From positions 27,538,733 to 27,602,732 of the forward strand of contig OX439044.1 in assembly GCA_949317995.1 (NCBI GenBank): a stretch of DNA of 64,000 nt, given 5' to 3'. Shown here piece by piece: positions 1 to 9,445 of the stretch. Each line of letters opens with the position of its first letter. The first letter of the stretch is position 1. The notes beneath the pieces are model-generated. The model did not search any database, had not been told where the DNA came from, and saw only the letters and a program-made list of their open reading frames with translations. This DNA is from Acholoe squamosa (lineage: Eukaryota > Annelida > Polychaeta > Phyllodocida > Polynoidae). The translations under genes were made by a program, and so were the position numbers.

Positions 1-629
1 GATAACTTCCCAATTTTATCCAAAAATGGATCCATATGGGACCACTTGCGATAATATAGCCTACAGTTTCACAAAGTAATTTCATATTGATCTGCTCAAA
101 ATGACTCAACTCGCAATTTCCCCAAAACATTTTCATATTGAACTATCCAGAATAATTCAGCATATAATTCTCCCTAAATTTCCACCTCAGATTTACTCAA
201 AATTTTCCAGTTAACAATTTCCCAACGAATTTCAGACTTCTCAATTTCCATGATTTTGAATTTGGTAGCTTTGGTGATAACCCTCTCTTTTTGAATCCCG
301 TTTTGGGGTGCCCCCATGAAATAACTATATTTTCAGCCTCGATTCTTGGTGTTCTGATGTGGATTTACGAGCCGAGTTGATGCTCCCCAAGATGGCCTTC
401 ATACTCAAATACCTCTCAGCGAGCTCCCCGCCTTCCTGCAAGACAGCCAAATTTTGTGAGTGTTAATGTGTTCCCCTGTAGGTTTCCTGATAATAACCCC
501 ACTGTCACTATTGTTCCTGAATTTTCCCAAAATAATCATTTTCCCCCTTTAGAGGATAAATTCACTTAGGGTTAGGTATGTATTTAGGTATATATATATT
601 TTTTTTTTTGCAAAAATCTTATTCTGCCC
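1..629. other. AT-rich flank without recognisable gene
   Basis: I see no credible coding region here. The DNA is AT-rich with repeated phrases such as AATTTCCC and AATTTTCC, and a short T-run near 600. It lies beyond the 3' end of the minus-strand envelope gene, where a 3' LTR would be expected, but I found no matching LTR copy elsewhere in the window, so I do not call one. Confidence 0.4.
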
Positions 630-702
630 TTGCTTCCTCAATCACTGATAATTTTGAATGCGCGCGTGCTTCATGCCTCGAGGCTCGAGTTCCCCTATCA
701 TG

Positions 703-869
703 GCCCCTACGTAGTAGACCTTCAGTACAAAAGTCGATGTGCTTTCGTGTACTCTGACATAGTCAAGCACAGTCTAGTGGGTGATTCTAAAGCACCCCTT
801 TTGAGGCAAATCAACATAAATCGCTACAACGGTGACATGCAAACCATAAGTTTTCAAAACTTGATATAT
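703..869 (+). pseudogene. Orphan fragment of a Polinton penton gene
   Basis: This 167-bp segment reads on the plus strand as the C-terminal third of the penton protein that the intact Polinton encodes at 16055-17392 (minus). By eye there are about 9 mismatches in 167 bp. All but one (Phe to Tyr) are silent at the protein level. Homology starts near GCCCCTACGT and stops abruptly at ATATATC. It sits directly behind, and antisense to, the end of the envelope-like ORF, which reads into it. The silent-only divergence suggests it came from a different, functional Polinton copy and not from decay of the local gene. Confidence 0.85.
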
Positions 870-2889
870 CATGATGCTCTCTAGTTTCGGTTTCTATTTC
901 CATAATGGCGGGCCTGACGTTTCTCATTGGTACCGCGGGTACTTCATACACCAGTGGCTTGCGCCCTCCCGTGTTACGCGGGTTTCTGGCCTTCTTTCTT
1001 AGGTGCCTACGGCAGAGCACTACCGTAATTACCATAATACCAGCAGCTACTATAAGTCCCACCAATATGTATAGCACCGTGCTGTCTGGGAACATGCTGG
1101 TTTCCAATGCCTCCATGCCGTCTAACTTTTCAATCAGAGCCTGTATGGGCTGCCCATCAATGTCGCCGAGTTTAGTCAAATGTTCCATGAGATTGTGACA
1201 CTGGTCATCCATATCTCTCCAAATGGTCAATTCGGTCATTTTCACATTTTTAGGCGGTGTTACTATCCTATCCTCACGCATGACATGATACTCTTGCCGT
1301 CTTTTGAAGTATATAGACAATTCCAGTACATCAGCAAGTGCATTGCATCCAGACCCTAGTCTTATAACTGTGTATGGAGGTGCCACTGTTATTATTTTGG
1401 CATCCTCATCAGTGCCACAGTGCTTCCTCATATTAAAAGACGTTCCAGTCGCCACAAGCCATTCTCCATCAGACACATAATGTGCTACTGGTAACCTTGT
1501 TAGATACCTTAACCTGACACAAAGTTTCAATTTTACGCGCATCTCTTTGATACAATGCCAATGTGCAATAAGAGTGCCTGTTGGTCTCTTGTATAGCTGA
1601 TGTAAGAGAACAATATTTGATATCCCTTTGTGAGCATTCCCCGTATTGCCTTCCATCCTCAGAGATGGCAAAATTATGAAATTCCAATTCATAAGCTGCG
1701 GTTAACTCGGTCCCAGAATACGATACTGGAAGCTCCAAGGTTCCATGACCCTTAGTTTTCTGGAAATATCCAATAATGGTACCTCAATGCCTACCAAGAG
1801 AGTGCCATCCAATGCTACCGTATTGGTAGTGAGCACTTTATAATAATAAAATGGCCTTTCTCTAGGATCTTGTGGTAACATCAATCCAGGTGGCAATTCT
1901 AACTCCACCCCCTTTAATATTTGCACCAACTCTGGAGCAGGCAGTATGGTCGGTGTCAATTTCTGATCTGCCAACTGATCTACCTTTCTGAAAAGTTCAT
2001 TCATTAGATAGGACTCAGCTGACGCCAAGTCTCTCAGTTTTCCCAGATTGGTACGCATTTGTCCACTGGTGATCACAAATTTTCTCATGGGTATTACCTC
2101 GGCCCTAAATTCAGTGATGAGTTTACCCAATGTCTCGATCACTTGATTAATTTTCACCCTATTCTCTGATACCTCCATTCTGGTCAAATTTACCATTAAT
2201 AGTCCCTCTTTAACTACGGATCTCAACACTTCCTGATTTCTTCGTAAATGACCTATCTCGGCTCTCAATTGATAAGTAGAAAAGATACTGAATACAGAAG
2301 TCAGTCCTGCCAGTCCTCCCAAGACAGCTCCCACTAGTCTCTTTGAGCATCCCCGTCTTGGTGGAAGTGTTTGACTAGCCTTCCTGGCTCTCTGTTCTAA
2401 AATTAGAGCCTGAGTGACCATTCGATTGTCCTCCAGCTCACTATGGCCAATTCTTTTCAATTCCTGAAAGTCTCTCCAATTCTTGTTATGGATACTGTCA
2501 ATGATACTCAATTCATTCAGTTGCTCCTTTAAAATGGTGGTGTACTTGAAAAGAGTTTGTTCAATTGACGTCCATGCCTCACTGAAAAATCTTTTATTCT
2601 TTTCCAATGCTTGGTTTCTAAAACCGCCATCGTCATACAACCTCCTAAAATAAGGCATGGCTTTCTCAGCCTTATCCCGGGCTGTGCGTATGGTCTCATT
2701 GGTGAACAGTAGGTATTTTTCATACAGGGTTAAATCCAGGACCAAGCCTATGACCCATTGCGATCTGGTAGTGTGCACTATAGCTTTCTGCCTAAAGAAA
2801 ACATGTTCCACACTCAGTCTTGGAGACGTTGTTTCCACTCCTATAATAATCGCAATAATGCAAATCAGCCCTATTCCGGCAACCTTCAT
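870..2889 (-). pseudogene. env: Envelope fusion protein, baculovirus F / errantivirus-like, frameshifted
   Basis: The ORF opens at the ATG at 2889 with a hydrophobic signal-like segment and runs in one frame to 1702. The coding signal then continues in other frames to about 870. A basic RRGCSKR site is followed by a Gly/Ala-rich hydrophobic stretch that looks like a fusion peptide, then a long heptad-rich helical region, as in class I F-type fusogens. The C-terminal part has a Cys-containing region, a single membrane segment (about 1078-1010) and a basic RRHLRKK cytoplasmic start. The frame changes between about 1740 and 1560, so the gene is broken. The family call rests on architecture; an errantivirus-like origin is inferred. 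Confidence 0.7.
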
Positions 2890-2900
2890 GTTGCTATATT

Positions 2901-3587
2901 TTATTCTTTCAGCTCGATGTCCTCTCTTTTACTGGTGGATGCTTGGGAATTCTCTCCCCCTTTTCTGGCACTTTTTCGCGCCTTGTGATGTCTGGCTTCT
3001 TTATATGATCTTTTTAGGCTAGTACTTACAATTTGGAATTCTGCCCCAACAGCAGACCAACCGTCGCTATTGATCATGGGTGTACCTATAGGGATCACAG
3101 ATGTTAGACCAGCCACTTGGCGTACCAACCTGGCTAGTCGCACATTTCCATTTTCCTGCTCCAATTCCCTAGCCAATTTCTTGGTGAGATTCAAATATTT
3201 AGGTAGTACAAACCGTCTTGCCTCTGATCGTGCAGTTGTATTGATGGCTCTTAATTCTTGACCCTATTCTATCCAAGCCTCACATTCACAGCACCCAATC
3301 ACCAAATCAATTTCGATGATCAGAGGTTTAGAGGTCTCAGCCAGAAATAATTGGTCGCTAGGCACACAAGCCTCACCTATTTTAATGCTTTCCCACATAA
3401 AATCGGTCACTATCTGCAAATATAAACCATCGACTTTGATTTTTCTTTTCACAACTACTAGGCACCTCCATAATACCATGATCACTAATAGGAATATGCC
3501 TGCCAAACAAAATGATGCTACCCAACCATAATGGTCCGTAACTTCCTGACAATCTTTAGAATTCTCACGGGAAGCTAGATCTGACAT
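2901..3587 (-). pseudogene. Single-pass membrane protein upstream of env, with internal stop
   Basis: From the ATG at 3587 the frame is open to a TAG at 3264-3266, then open again in the same frame to 2901, twelve bases before the env ATG. The first part has one strong membrane segment (FCLAGIFLLVIMVLW) followed by a basic VVVKRK stop-transfer, so the N-terminus is probably outside. The second part ends in a very basic tail rich in Lys, Arg and Ser. I do not recognise the family. The shared frame suggests one protein of about 229 residues with a nonsense mutation, or a readthrough product. An accessory or envelope-associated role is inferred only from position. Confidence 0.5.
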
Positions 3588-3824
3588 GCTGGATTCTTTC
3601 ACAAGTGAAAGATTTTTTTTTTTTTACTCAGGCAGACATTTCACTCTCAAGAGACCATGACATGTCTTTCATTTGCCACTTACTGTGCATGTATTAAAAG
3701 GTCTAGAGTTACTTTCTCCCCTTCTCATGAGATCGTGTAAGTTCTCACCCCTTTTTTTTCTTTACATGTCTATTGTTCTCAGGGTAGTTACTGATAAGGT
3801 GGTATCAAGTGGGGACACTTAAAT

Positions 3825-4964
3825 TTGTCAGTCTTCAGGTTTTACAGTTCACACCCAATGGCCAGCCCTCTTTATCTACTAATGGTGTTCAGCTTCCTGC
3901 TAAACAGGGACATATACCTTCCTAATTCCCTCTTTTCTAGTCACTCTGTCTTGAACTGCTCACCAGCACACCATGGAGTTCAGGAGCATTCTTGTAAGCC
4001 CCAATGTGCGCTTGATACAGATGTTTCTCTCCAGAACCCTGAGTTCACCATAAATGCGGGACTGGTGCCAAACAGCTCAGCCACCTCGGATTTATCCTTT
4101 GAGGATGTCATGCACATTTATTCTGTGGGGTACCCAGAGATACCCAACCATTTCCTACGCCGCTGTTTGATGGTGCTCCTTTCATGGGTGCCCCCGCGGG
4201 TCGGTGGCCTCCAGGAGTTTACTCAGTGGTTCCCCTTGCTGAGCCCCGCGTTCAGGTGCGCTCGGTACCATCCACCCTGACGGTTCACACAGCTACCAGG
4301 GCCCCTGCCGCTCTGGGAGCTCCTCCTTCATCTCCAACTTCAAATGGTACTGCAATTCTTCATAGTACACCACCTACCTCTCAGCGCTACAGTGTCTCGT
4401 TTGGCTCGGAGGCCTTCTTTGCTCCGTACTATTCCCAGAGTGAGGCAGGCACCGAGGTTTCCAGCACTCCCTTAAACACCACAGGAGTACCTGGTTCCTC
4501 GATATCCGCCGCCTCTGTCGGATTCCCACTGGCTTTCCCGACTTCTCTGGATATGACTCCGTCCACCATTCAAGCCATCACTTCAGAGGTGTTATCCGTG
4601 GCTTCTCCATCCGAAGTGTTCTCTTCCGCTGCCATCACTCAGCGACCTCCAGTAAGCCGACCATCCCCACAGGGACCTTCTCAAACCCTACCGAAACCAT
4701 CATCAACCTCCTCGGAGCCAGGTACTGGTTCCAAGCATCGCCACAGAAAGCCAAACCCTCTGAAATCCACTAAGAGACAGAAATCCGAGGATTCCAGTTC
4801 TCATAGAGGATCCTCCTCTGCTGCTGTTGGGTCCGGGCGGATCCACTTCTGTCTACCACCCTGGAATCGCGTCCATCCTCGCCTCGATCCTCGACGGTGC
4901 CCTTCTTCAAAGAGGAAGGCCCTATTGAGGTAGAGTCCTCAGGAGACGAGGCATCCAGCACTTA
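3825..4964 (+). CDS. Pro/Ser/Thr-rich ORF antisense to the retroelement genes, frame-disrupted
   Basis: This plus-strand ORF lies inside a block otherwise coded on the minus strand. The main open frame is 4184-4933: a long disordered Pro/Ser/Thr-rich region followed by a basic KHRHRKPNPLKSTKRQK stretch that would serve as a nuclear localisation signal. In the next frame, an acidic end (EEGPIEVESSGDEASSTY) stops at about 4964, so a shift near 4840 probably separates body and tail. The N-terminal frame at 3825-4170 may be an upstream part. A basic nuclear signal with an acidic tail suggests a nuclear regulator, but no domain is recognisable and I name no function. Confidence 0.4.
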
Positions 4965-5236
4965 TTAGAGCACCACTTCCACATGTAAGTTGAAGGTCCT
5001 CCTCCGGTTTCTACTCTCTCCGCCTTTCCCTAGCACTATCTAAATTGTCCCTCCTTTTTACTGAGGGACCTAAATATACAATAGTTCTTTTACCTGTGCG
5101 CTTTTGATGGTAGGGCTCACAAATATCCTCTTCATCTTTGTCCTCAACAGACATACAACACAAAATCTCCAAACATTGTCCCATACTGTTTGGAATCGCT
5201 ATTGTTATTGTTTTTGTTGTGTTTTTTTGGGTTTTT

Positions 5237-5668
5237 TTAACAATGTCCCCAGGAGGCTGGTGGGCAGGTGGTTATGATCATCGGGCAGGACGTCTCCTCC
5301 CAAATGGTTGATATTACATCACGTTGATTTAACAGCGCCTTATCAGCCAGTGTCTTTAGACACTCAACACATACGCACCTTCCGGTCATGCTGGTTTCTT
5401 TGATATCCCCAATCATATAGGGCATTATAATGCATTGCTTTCCCTGAAGATTGGTACTTCCGATGGTCATCTGCCCAGTTCTTCCATTTGTCAAATTTTG
5501 TTGTCCTCGAATATTTACCCAGCATGGTAAATACAAAACATCAAGACTTTCATTGACCTCTTTCAGGGCAAACAATGTGGTTTCCACCACAATAGTTTTG
5601 GTTGAGGGCGAAGACCCTAGAGCGGGTGCATCAATATCCGTAACACCGACACCTGGTGTGGAGTTCAT
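5237..5668 (-). CDS. Unknown 143-residue Cys-containing ORF of the retroelement block
   Basis: The ORF starts at an ATG at 5668 and is uninterrupted. It has scattered cysteines, including a CVCVECL cluster, and two near its C-terminal end. There is no signal peptide or membrane segment. A good TATA box lies about 200 bp upstream on the same strand (5862-5869). It stands between the dUTPase gene and the antisense Pro/Ser ORF. I do not recognise the family. Its intact frame in a decayed neighbourhood is the main reason to list it. Confidence 0.45.
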   Translation of the reverse strand: MNSTPGVGVTDIDAPALGSSPSTKTIVVETTLFALKEVNESLDVLYLPCWVNIRGQQNLTNGRTGQMTIGSTNLQGKQCIIMPYMIGDIKETSMTGRCVCVECLKTLADKALLNQRDVISTIWEETSCPMIITTCPPASWGHC

Positions 5669-5861
5669 GATGTCTGTATTCCTTCAAACCTCATTCCAAA
5701 TTCCTATCCCCAAAGTCCAGAAGTCTTGTCAGTTAAGTTCTTCCCATTAACTTCGCCAAAGGTCCCAGCAACTAAGTGTTCCACTTCAATTCCAAGTTTT
5801 CATGAAGTGAACTCCTCGAGATCCCAAGCACATCTGAAGAGTGACCACCGGTCACCTTTCC

Positions 5862-5869
5862 TTTATATA
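5862..5869 (-). promoter_or_regulatory. TATA box upstream of the 5668 ORF
   Basis: On the minus strand this reads TATATAAAG, close to the consensus. It lies about 200 bp upstream of the ATG at 5668. The short inverted repeat GTGACC-ACC-GGTCAC at 5841-5855 sits where transcription would begin. Confidence 0.45.
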
Positions 5870-6080
5870 GTGGCTGCCCCTTTTCAAGCTTAGGTGGGAG
5901 GGGATAATTACGGATGTGAATATGCGCGTCGACACACGCGACAAGCCCACAAAATCTTTTTTTTTTTTTTAACTCAAAATTTCCTAAAACAAAACACAGA
6001 TATATTTCTTGCAAATGACCTTTCCCTCAAAATTACATTCACCACTGTTTAATAACCCTTCTTAGAATTTCAATTCCTCA

Positions 6081-6578
6081 CTACTGTCCCGTAGATCCAA
6101 AGCTTCCGGTTCCCCTGTGGGTACTGCCTACTTCAGAAACCTCGACCACTCGCGGTCTTGCTATTCTCTCTACAATAGCCTGGGCTATTTTGTCTCCCCA
6201 CTTTACTAAATACGGTTGACGTCCCGCGTTGTGCACAAGCACACATATCATGCCCCTATAGTCCCTATCAATCACCCCTGCGGCAATATCAAAAGAATAT
6301 CCCAAGGCCAAACTTGAACGTGGTGCTATACGTACATAACACCCTTCTGGGATTTCCCATGCTATTCCTGTGGCAATAGCACCTCTCTCACTCACGGGAA
6401 TCCAGCGAGTTTGATCACTGAATAAGTCTAATCCTGCTGCCTCAGGAGTTCCATACTCAGGTAACCGCGCACTTCCTGAGAGCCTACGACACCTCAGTGT
6501 AGGTTCATTGCTGTTAGTGGATTCCTCAACCACACTGTACTCCAACTGGGGTTCACTAACACCCTCAGGTGCACTCAT
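6081..6578 (-). CDS. DUT: dUTPase (trimeric dUTP pyrophosphatase)
   Basis: It would hydrolyse dUTP to dUMP and pyrophosphate, keeping uracil out of DNA. All five trimeric dUTPase motifs are present in order: I AGLDLFS (about residue 47), II PRSSLA (86), III GVIDRDYRG (101), IV GDKIAQAIV (128) and V RGTGSFGSTG (155). The catalytic Asp of motif III is kept. Motif II has Ser where many family members have Gly. I use the ATG at 6578; the frame stays open upstream but has only a GTG there. At 165 residues the length is normal. Retroviral dUTPases usually lie in pro or pol, so the place between integrase and env is unusual. An intact reading frame in a decayed element suggests recent activity or capture. 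Confidence 0.9.
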   Translation of the reverse strand: MSAPEGVSEPQLEYSVVEESTNSNEPTLRCRRLSGSARLPEYGTPEAAGLDLFSDQTRWIPVSERGAIATGIAWEIPEGCYVRIAPRSSLALGYSFDIAAGVIDRDYRGMICVLVHNAGRQPYLVKWGDKIAQAIVERIARPRVVEVSEVGSTHRGTGSFGSTGQ

Positions 6579-7094
6579 ATTTTCGGACTGGTCGCAAAAC
6601 ACTGTCTTTGCCACAACTGATTTTTGTCAATAACACTAAAATTTAACTTGGTAGGCCCACTTGGTCAAAATAAAACTCTTTTCTAACTAAAAGTTACAAC
6701 AATAACCCTAGATTGAACCCTTATGACTCTCTGCTGAAACTAAATGATTCAGTCAGGTTTCTTAATACTCCTTCAGAATTCTTTGGACGGTACTGGAACG
6801 CTCGTGACAAGTTTCTTTGTTTTTCTAACTTAATAAAACATAATTCTTTAAACTCACCAATCACTCTACCAGCATACACACTTTCACTCACCTTTCATTC
6901 AACAAGCATTTCCTCCTTATATTCAACAACGATCTAAAATCTCTATGATACTCTCACTCGAGAGTGTTAAATGCATGTGTCCTCTCTGGACTCGCTTTCC
7001 CTACTGAAGCATTCCTCCAGTGGAGCGACCCTTATATATCACGCGTTTCTTGTTGTTTCTTTAAACACTCCAAACGTGCTCACTCTTTTTCACA
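6579..7094. promoter_or_regulatory. Intergenic stretch with TATA box upstream of dUTPase
   Basis: No credible coding region. On the minus strand TATATAAG lies at 7031-7038, some 450 bp upstream of the dUTPase ATG. Several minus-strand ATG triplets occur between the two, so use of this site for dUTPase would need splicing or a closer start. The rest is AT-rich without repeats that I can see. Confidence 0.35.
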
Positions 7095-8066
7095 CTAGTA
7101 GGCTATTAATTTGGCCTGTGTTTGTTTCTTACGAGTGTTTTGGACACTAGCTATCTCCTCCGCCACCAAAGGCAGAATGGATCGCTTGTCAGTCAAACTA
7201 TTTACGGCCTTCTTTTGACGTTTCGCGGTGCAATATCGAGTCTCGGGATCGCAGATGATGTCAGAACTCAGAGCATTGGCAATTTTAGTTGTCTTCTTGC
7301 CCTTCTCTATACCATCGTCACTGCTAAGACCCTCATGATCTAAACTATCTTCCACTGTCTTTTCTTTCTCACTCTCAACTTCCTCAGAGATAGATTCTCC
7401 CCAGTTTATTTGCAATTCCTCTGGTTCACTGTCGCTGACAGCAGACGCTACAGCCTTAACTCCCTCTCTCACCTCAGTCTTATTTTCTGAAGTGCTAGAA
7501 TGTAATCGCCATCTTGACGACTCAATAGCTTTAATTTTCGCCCTCTCTCGTGAGCGATCAGTGTCCTTTGAACTTTCTTTGTTCAATGACACTGATGATA
7601 CCTTTGGACGTGCCCCTCTTGGGGTCGTCTTACCTCCTAAGCCCTCAACCTCGGCAACATTGCGTTGCATCTTTGGACGTGCCCCTCTCGGGGTCGTCTT
7701 ATCTCCTAAACCCTCAACCTCTGCAACATTGCGTTGCATCCTTGGATGTGCCCTGCTCGGGGTTGTCTTATCTCCTAAACCCTCAACCTCGGCAACATTG
7801 CGTTGCATCTTTGGACGTGGCCCGCTTGGGGTCGTCTTATCTCCTAAACCCTCAACCTCGGCAACATTGCGTTGCTTTTTAGGAACACCCGAACTAAAGC
7901 TGACGAGCTGGGCTGTAGGTCGTCTGCCTGCCAACACTGCATCGGCTCCATAGGTTTCCACCACCCCGGTCTGTGAAGATGGCCCTTTATATAACAGAGG
8001 CGTGGCACTCCCTACTAGCCTGAGAGCCACCAGGTATCTCGCCACCCCTGTGTTCGGAATGTTCAT
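7095..8066 (-). CDS. Unknown charged ORF with four 23-residue repeats
   Basis: The 323-residue frame is open from the ATG at 8066 and overlaps the end of the integrase C-terminal ORF by 80 bp in another frame. Its N-terminal third has four near-identical repeats with core RNVAEVEGLGDKTTP. The remainder is acidic and Lys-rich, has a bipartite-like basic patch near the end (KRQKKAVNSLTDKR) and no predicted globular domain. In position it is the first ORF after pol. I do not recognise it; a disordered accessory or pol-extension protein is possible. Confidence 0.45.
   Translation of the reverse strand: MNIPNTGVARYLVALRLVGSATPLLYKGPSSQTGVVETYGADAVLAGRRPTAQLVSFSSGVPKKQRNVAEVEGLGDKTTPSGPRPKMQRNVAEVEGLGDKTTPSRAHPRMQRNVAEVEGLGDKTTPRGARPKMQRNVAEVEGLGGKTTPRGARPKVSSVSLNKESSKDTDRSRERAKIKAIESSRWRLHSSTSENKTEVREGVKAVASAVSDSEPEELQINWGESISEEVESEKEKTVEDSLDHEGLSSDDGIEKGKKTTKIANALSSDIICDPETRYCTAKRQKKAVNSLTDKRSILPLVAEEIASVQNTRKKQTQAKLIAY
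7604..7879. repeat. Coding minisatellite, four 69-bp units
   Basis: Units begin with TTGGACG or TTGGATG at 7604, 7673, 7742 and 7811, an exact 69-bp period, and encode 23 residues each on the minus strand. The period is a multiple of three, so copy changes preserve the frame. Confidence 0.9.
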
Positions 8067-8935
8067 ATAGCCTTATATTGGGATTCTCGTCTGAACTGCC
8101 ATCACTGTCCTCTTCTATCTCAGACAGCTGCTCTATCTCCTGGAGCTCTACATTCTGGGAACATGTACTGCTTTGCTTGTTTCTTATAGTCTCTCTCGCG
8201 TCATCTTCAGGTTCACTGACCTCCTCCTCGAGATCACTACCACTTTTCTCATCATCTTCCGATGGTATCTCCCTCTCTTCTCTGAGATAAGCTCTCTTCA
8301 GCTTATTCACGTTTACCAAGTGATCAATGGCCCTTCTGGTTCTCAATGACCGCAGTTGCACTCGGTTGTCATCTATAGCCTCCTCAACCCTATAAGGTCC
8401 CCCGTACCTATTAGAGAATTTGGACAAGCTGTTTTCGGCACAACTGGGATCATAATAATATACCAAATCACCCTCTTCTAGTTGCACCGGTCGGGTATTT
8501 TTGTCCAACCGTGCTCTCATGGCCTTTTCATACTTTTTAGTATTCTGCCAAGACACTTCATCGAACATTTCAGTGCTTGGTTCTCAGGAACCAGTCTTGA
8601 TCTTCACCTACCACCTCAAAGCCATTGTCCTCAGGGTAACCCAAGGCAACATTGTCTCGCCCAAATAACAATGCATATGGCGAGAATCCAGTTCTAACAC
8701 TTATGGTGGATCTGGCTCTCCATAATGCTAGAGGTAGCATATCAGGCCATTTCTCATGATTCTCATCTATGTACACGCGTATTGCATCGTGTATTGTCTT
8801 ATGTAGGCGCTCTGCCCTTGCATTACGCTTATTCCCATTTGGCTTCCCACGGCTGATCTTGATCCTATGGGCGCAACCTAGGCTAGCAACCTTTTGGACA
8901 CCATTCTCCCTTATAAAATAGAGACAGGGGACATG
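7987..8935 (-). pseudogene. pol: Ty3/gypsy integrase, catalytic end and GPY/F tail, frameshifted
   Basis: From about 8935 the minus strand encodes the last part of an integrase core: NARAERLHKTI holds the catalytic Glu, followed by the typical W-DMLPLALWRAR and TGFSPYALLFGR segments. After a one-base frame change at about 8570, the ORF 8568-7987 carries the GPY/F module (FSNRYGGPYRV), a basic segment and then a long acidic Ser/Glu-rich tail. The start of this piece overlaps in homology with the end of the upstream integrase piece at about 9446-9600. The two may therefore be parts of different copies and not one gene with a simple insertion. Confidence 0.75.
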
Positions 8936-9445
8936 GTGTCCTCCATGCTTCCCAGGTCCTTCTTTTCAAAATACCTGATCACATAGAACTGTGCTCGGTA
9001 TAGATGGAATACCAACCTTACACAGGCCAGACTGTACATTGAGCCGAGCGCGGTGGCCTTAGACAGCCAATAAGGACTTAATACCATATGCGACCTGACC
9101 GATTGGTGACCCAGTCGTTAGAGATCCCTAAATCCAGTAGAGTGTATTAGACTCCCTGGTAGGAACCGATGGTCTGATCCGGCCAGATCTTAGCTAACCT
9201 GTGCGAACTTTGACCGTTTTCACCAACCTTGCCTGCTCATCGCCCCACTGGGGCAACGGGGTGGAGGCTGTCACCTCCGTACCACCTATAGCCACTTGCC
9301 ATACACTGCAGAGGGCGCGCCTACTAAACCTCATACAGTGCTTTTTTAAAATGGTAGCCCGACTATAGGCCGACTAGACGATACCACAGTAAGATGTCAA
9401 TTCATCCTTCGTTAGACATGAGGGCCTTCAGTATCTCCCTTGCAC
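8936..9445. other. Non-coding segment interrupting integrase
   Basis: About 510 bp separates two integrase pieces and has no open frame. It contains the phrase GCCGAGCGCGGTGGCC, which resembles a pol III box A region, but I find no convincing box B, A-tail or target duplication. Its nature is unknown; a SINE or other small insertion is possible. Confidence 0.35.

Noticed and set aside
9031-9130. tRNA or tRNA-derived SINE suggested by GCGCGGTGGCC
   Set aside because: No box B at a fitting distance, no cloverleaf, no A-tail and no flanking duplication.
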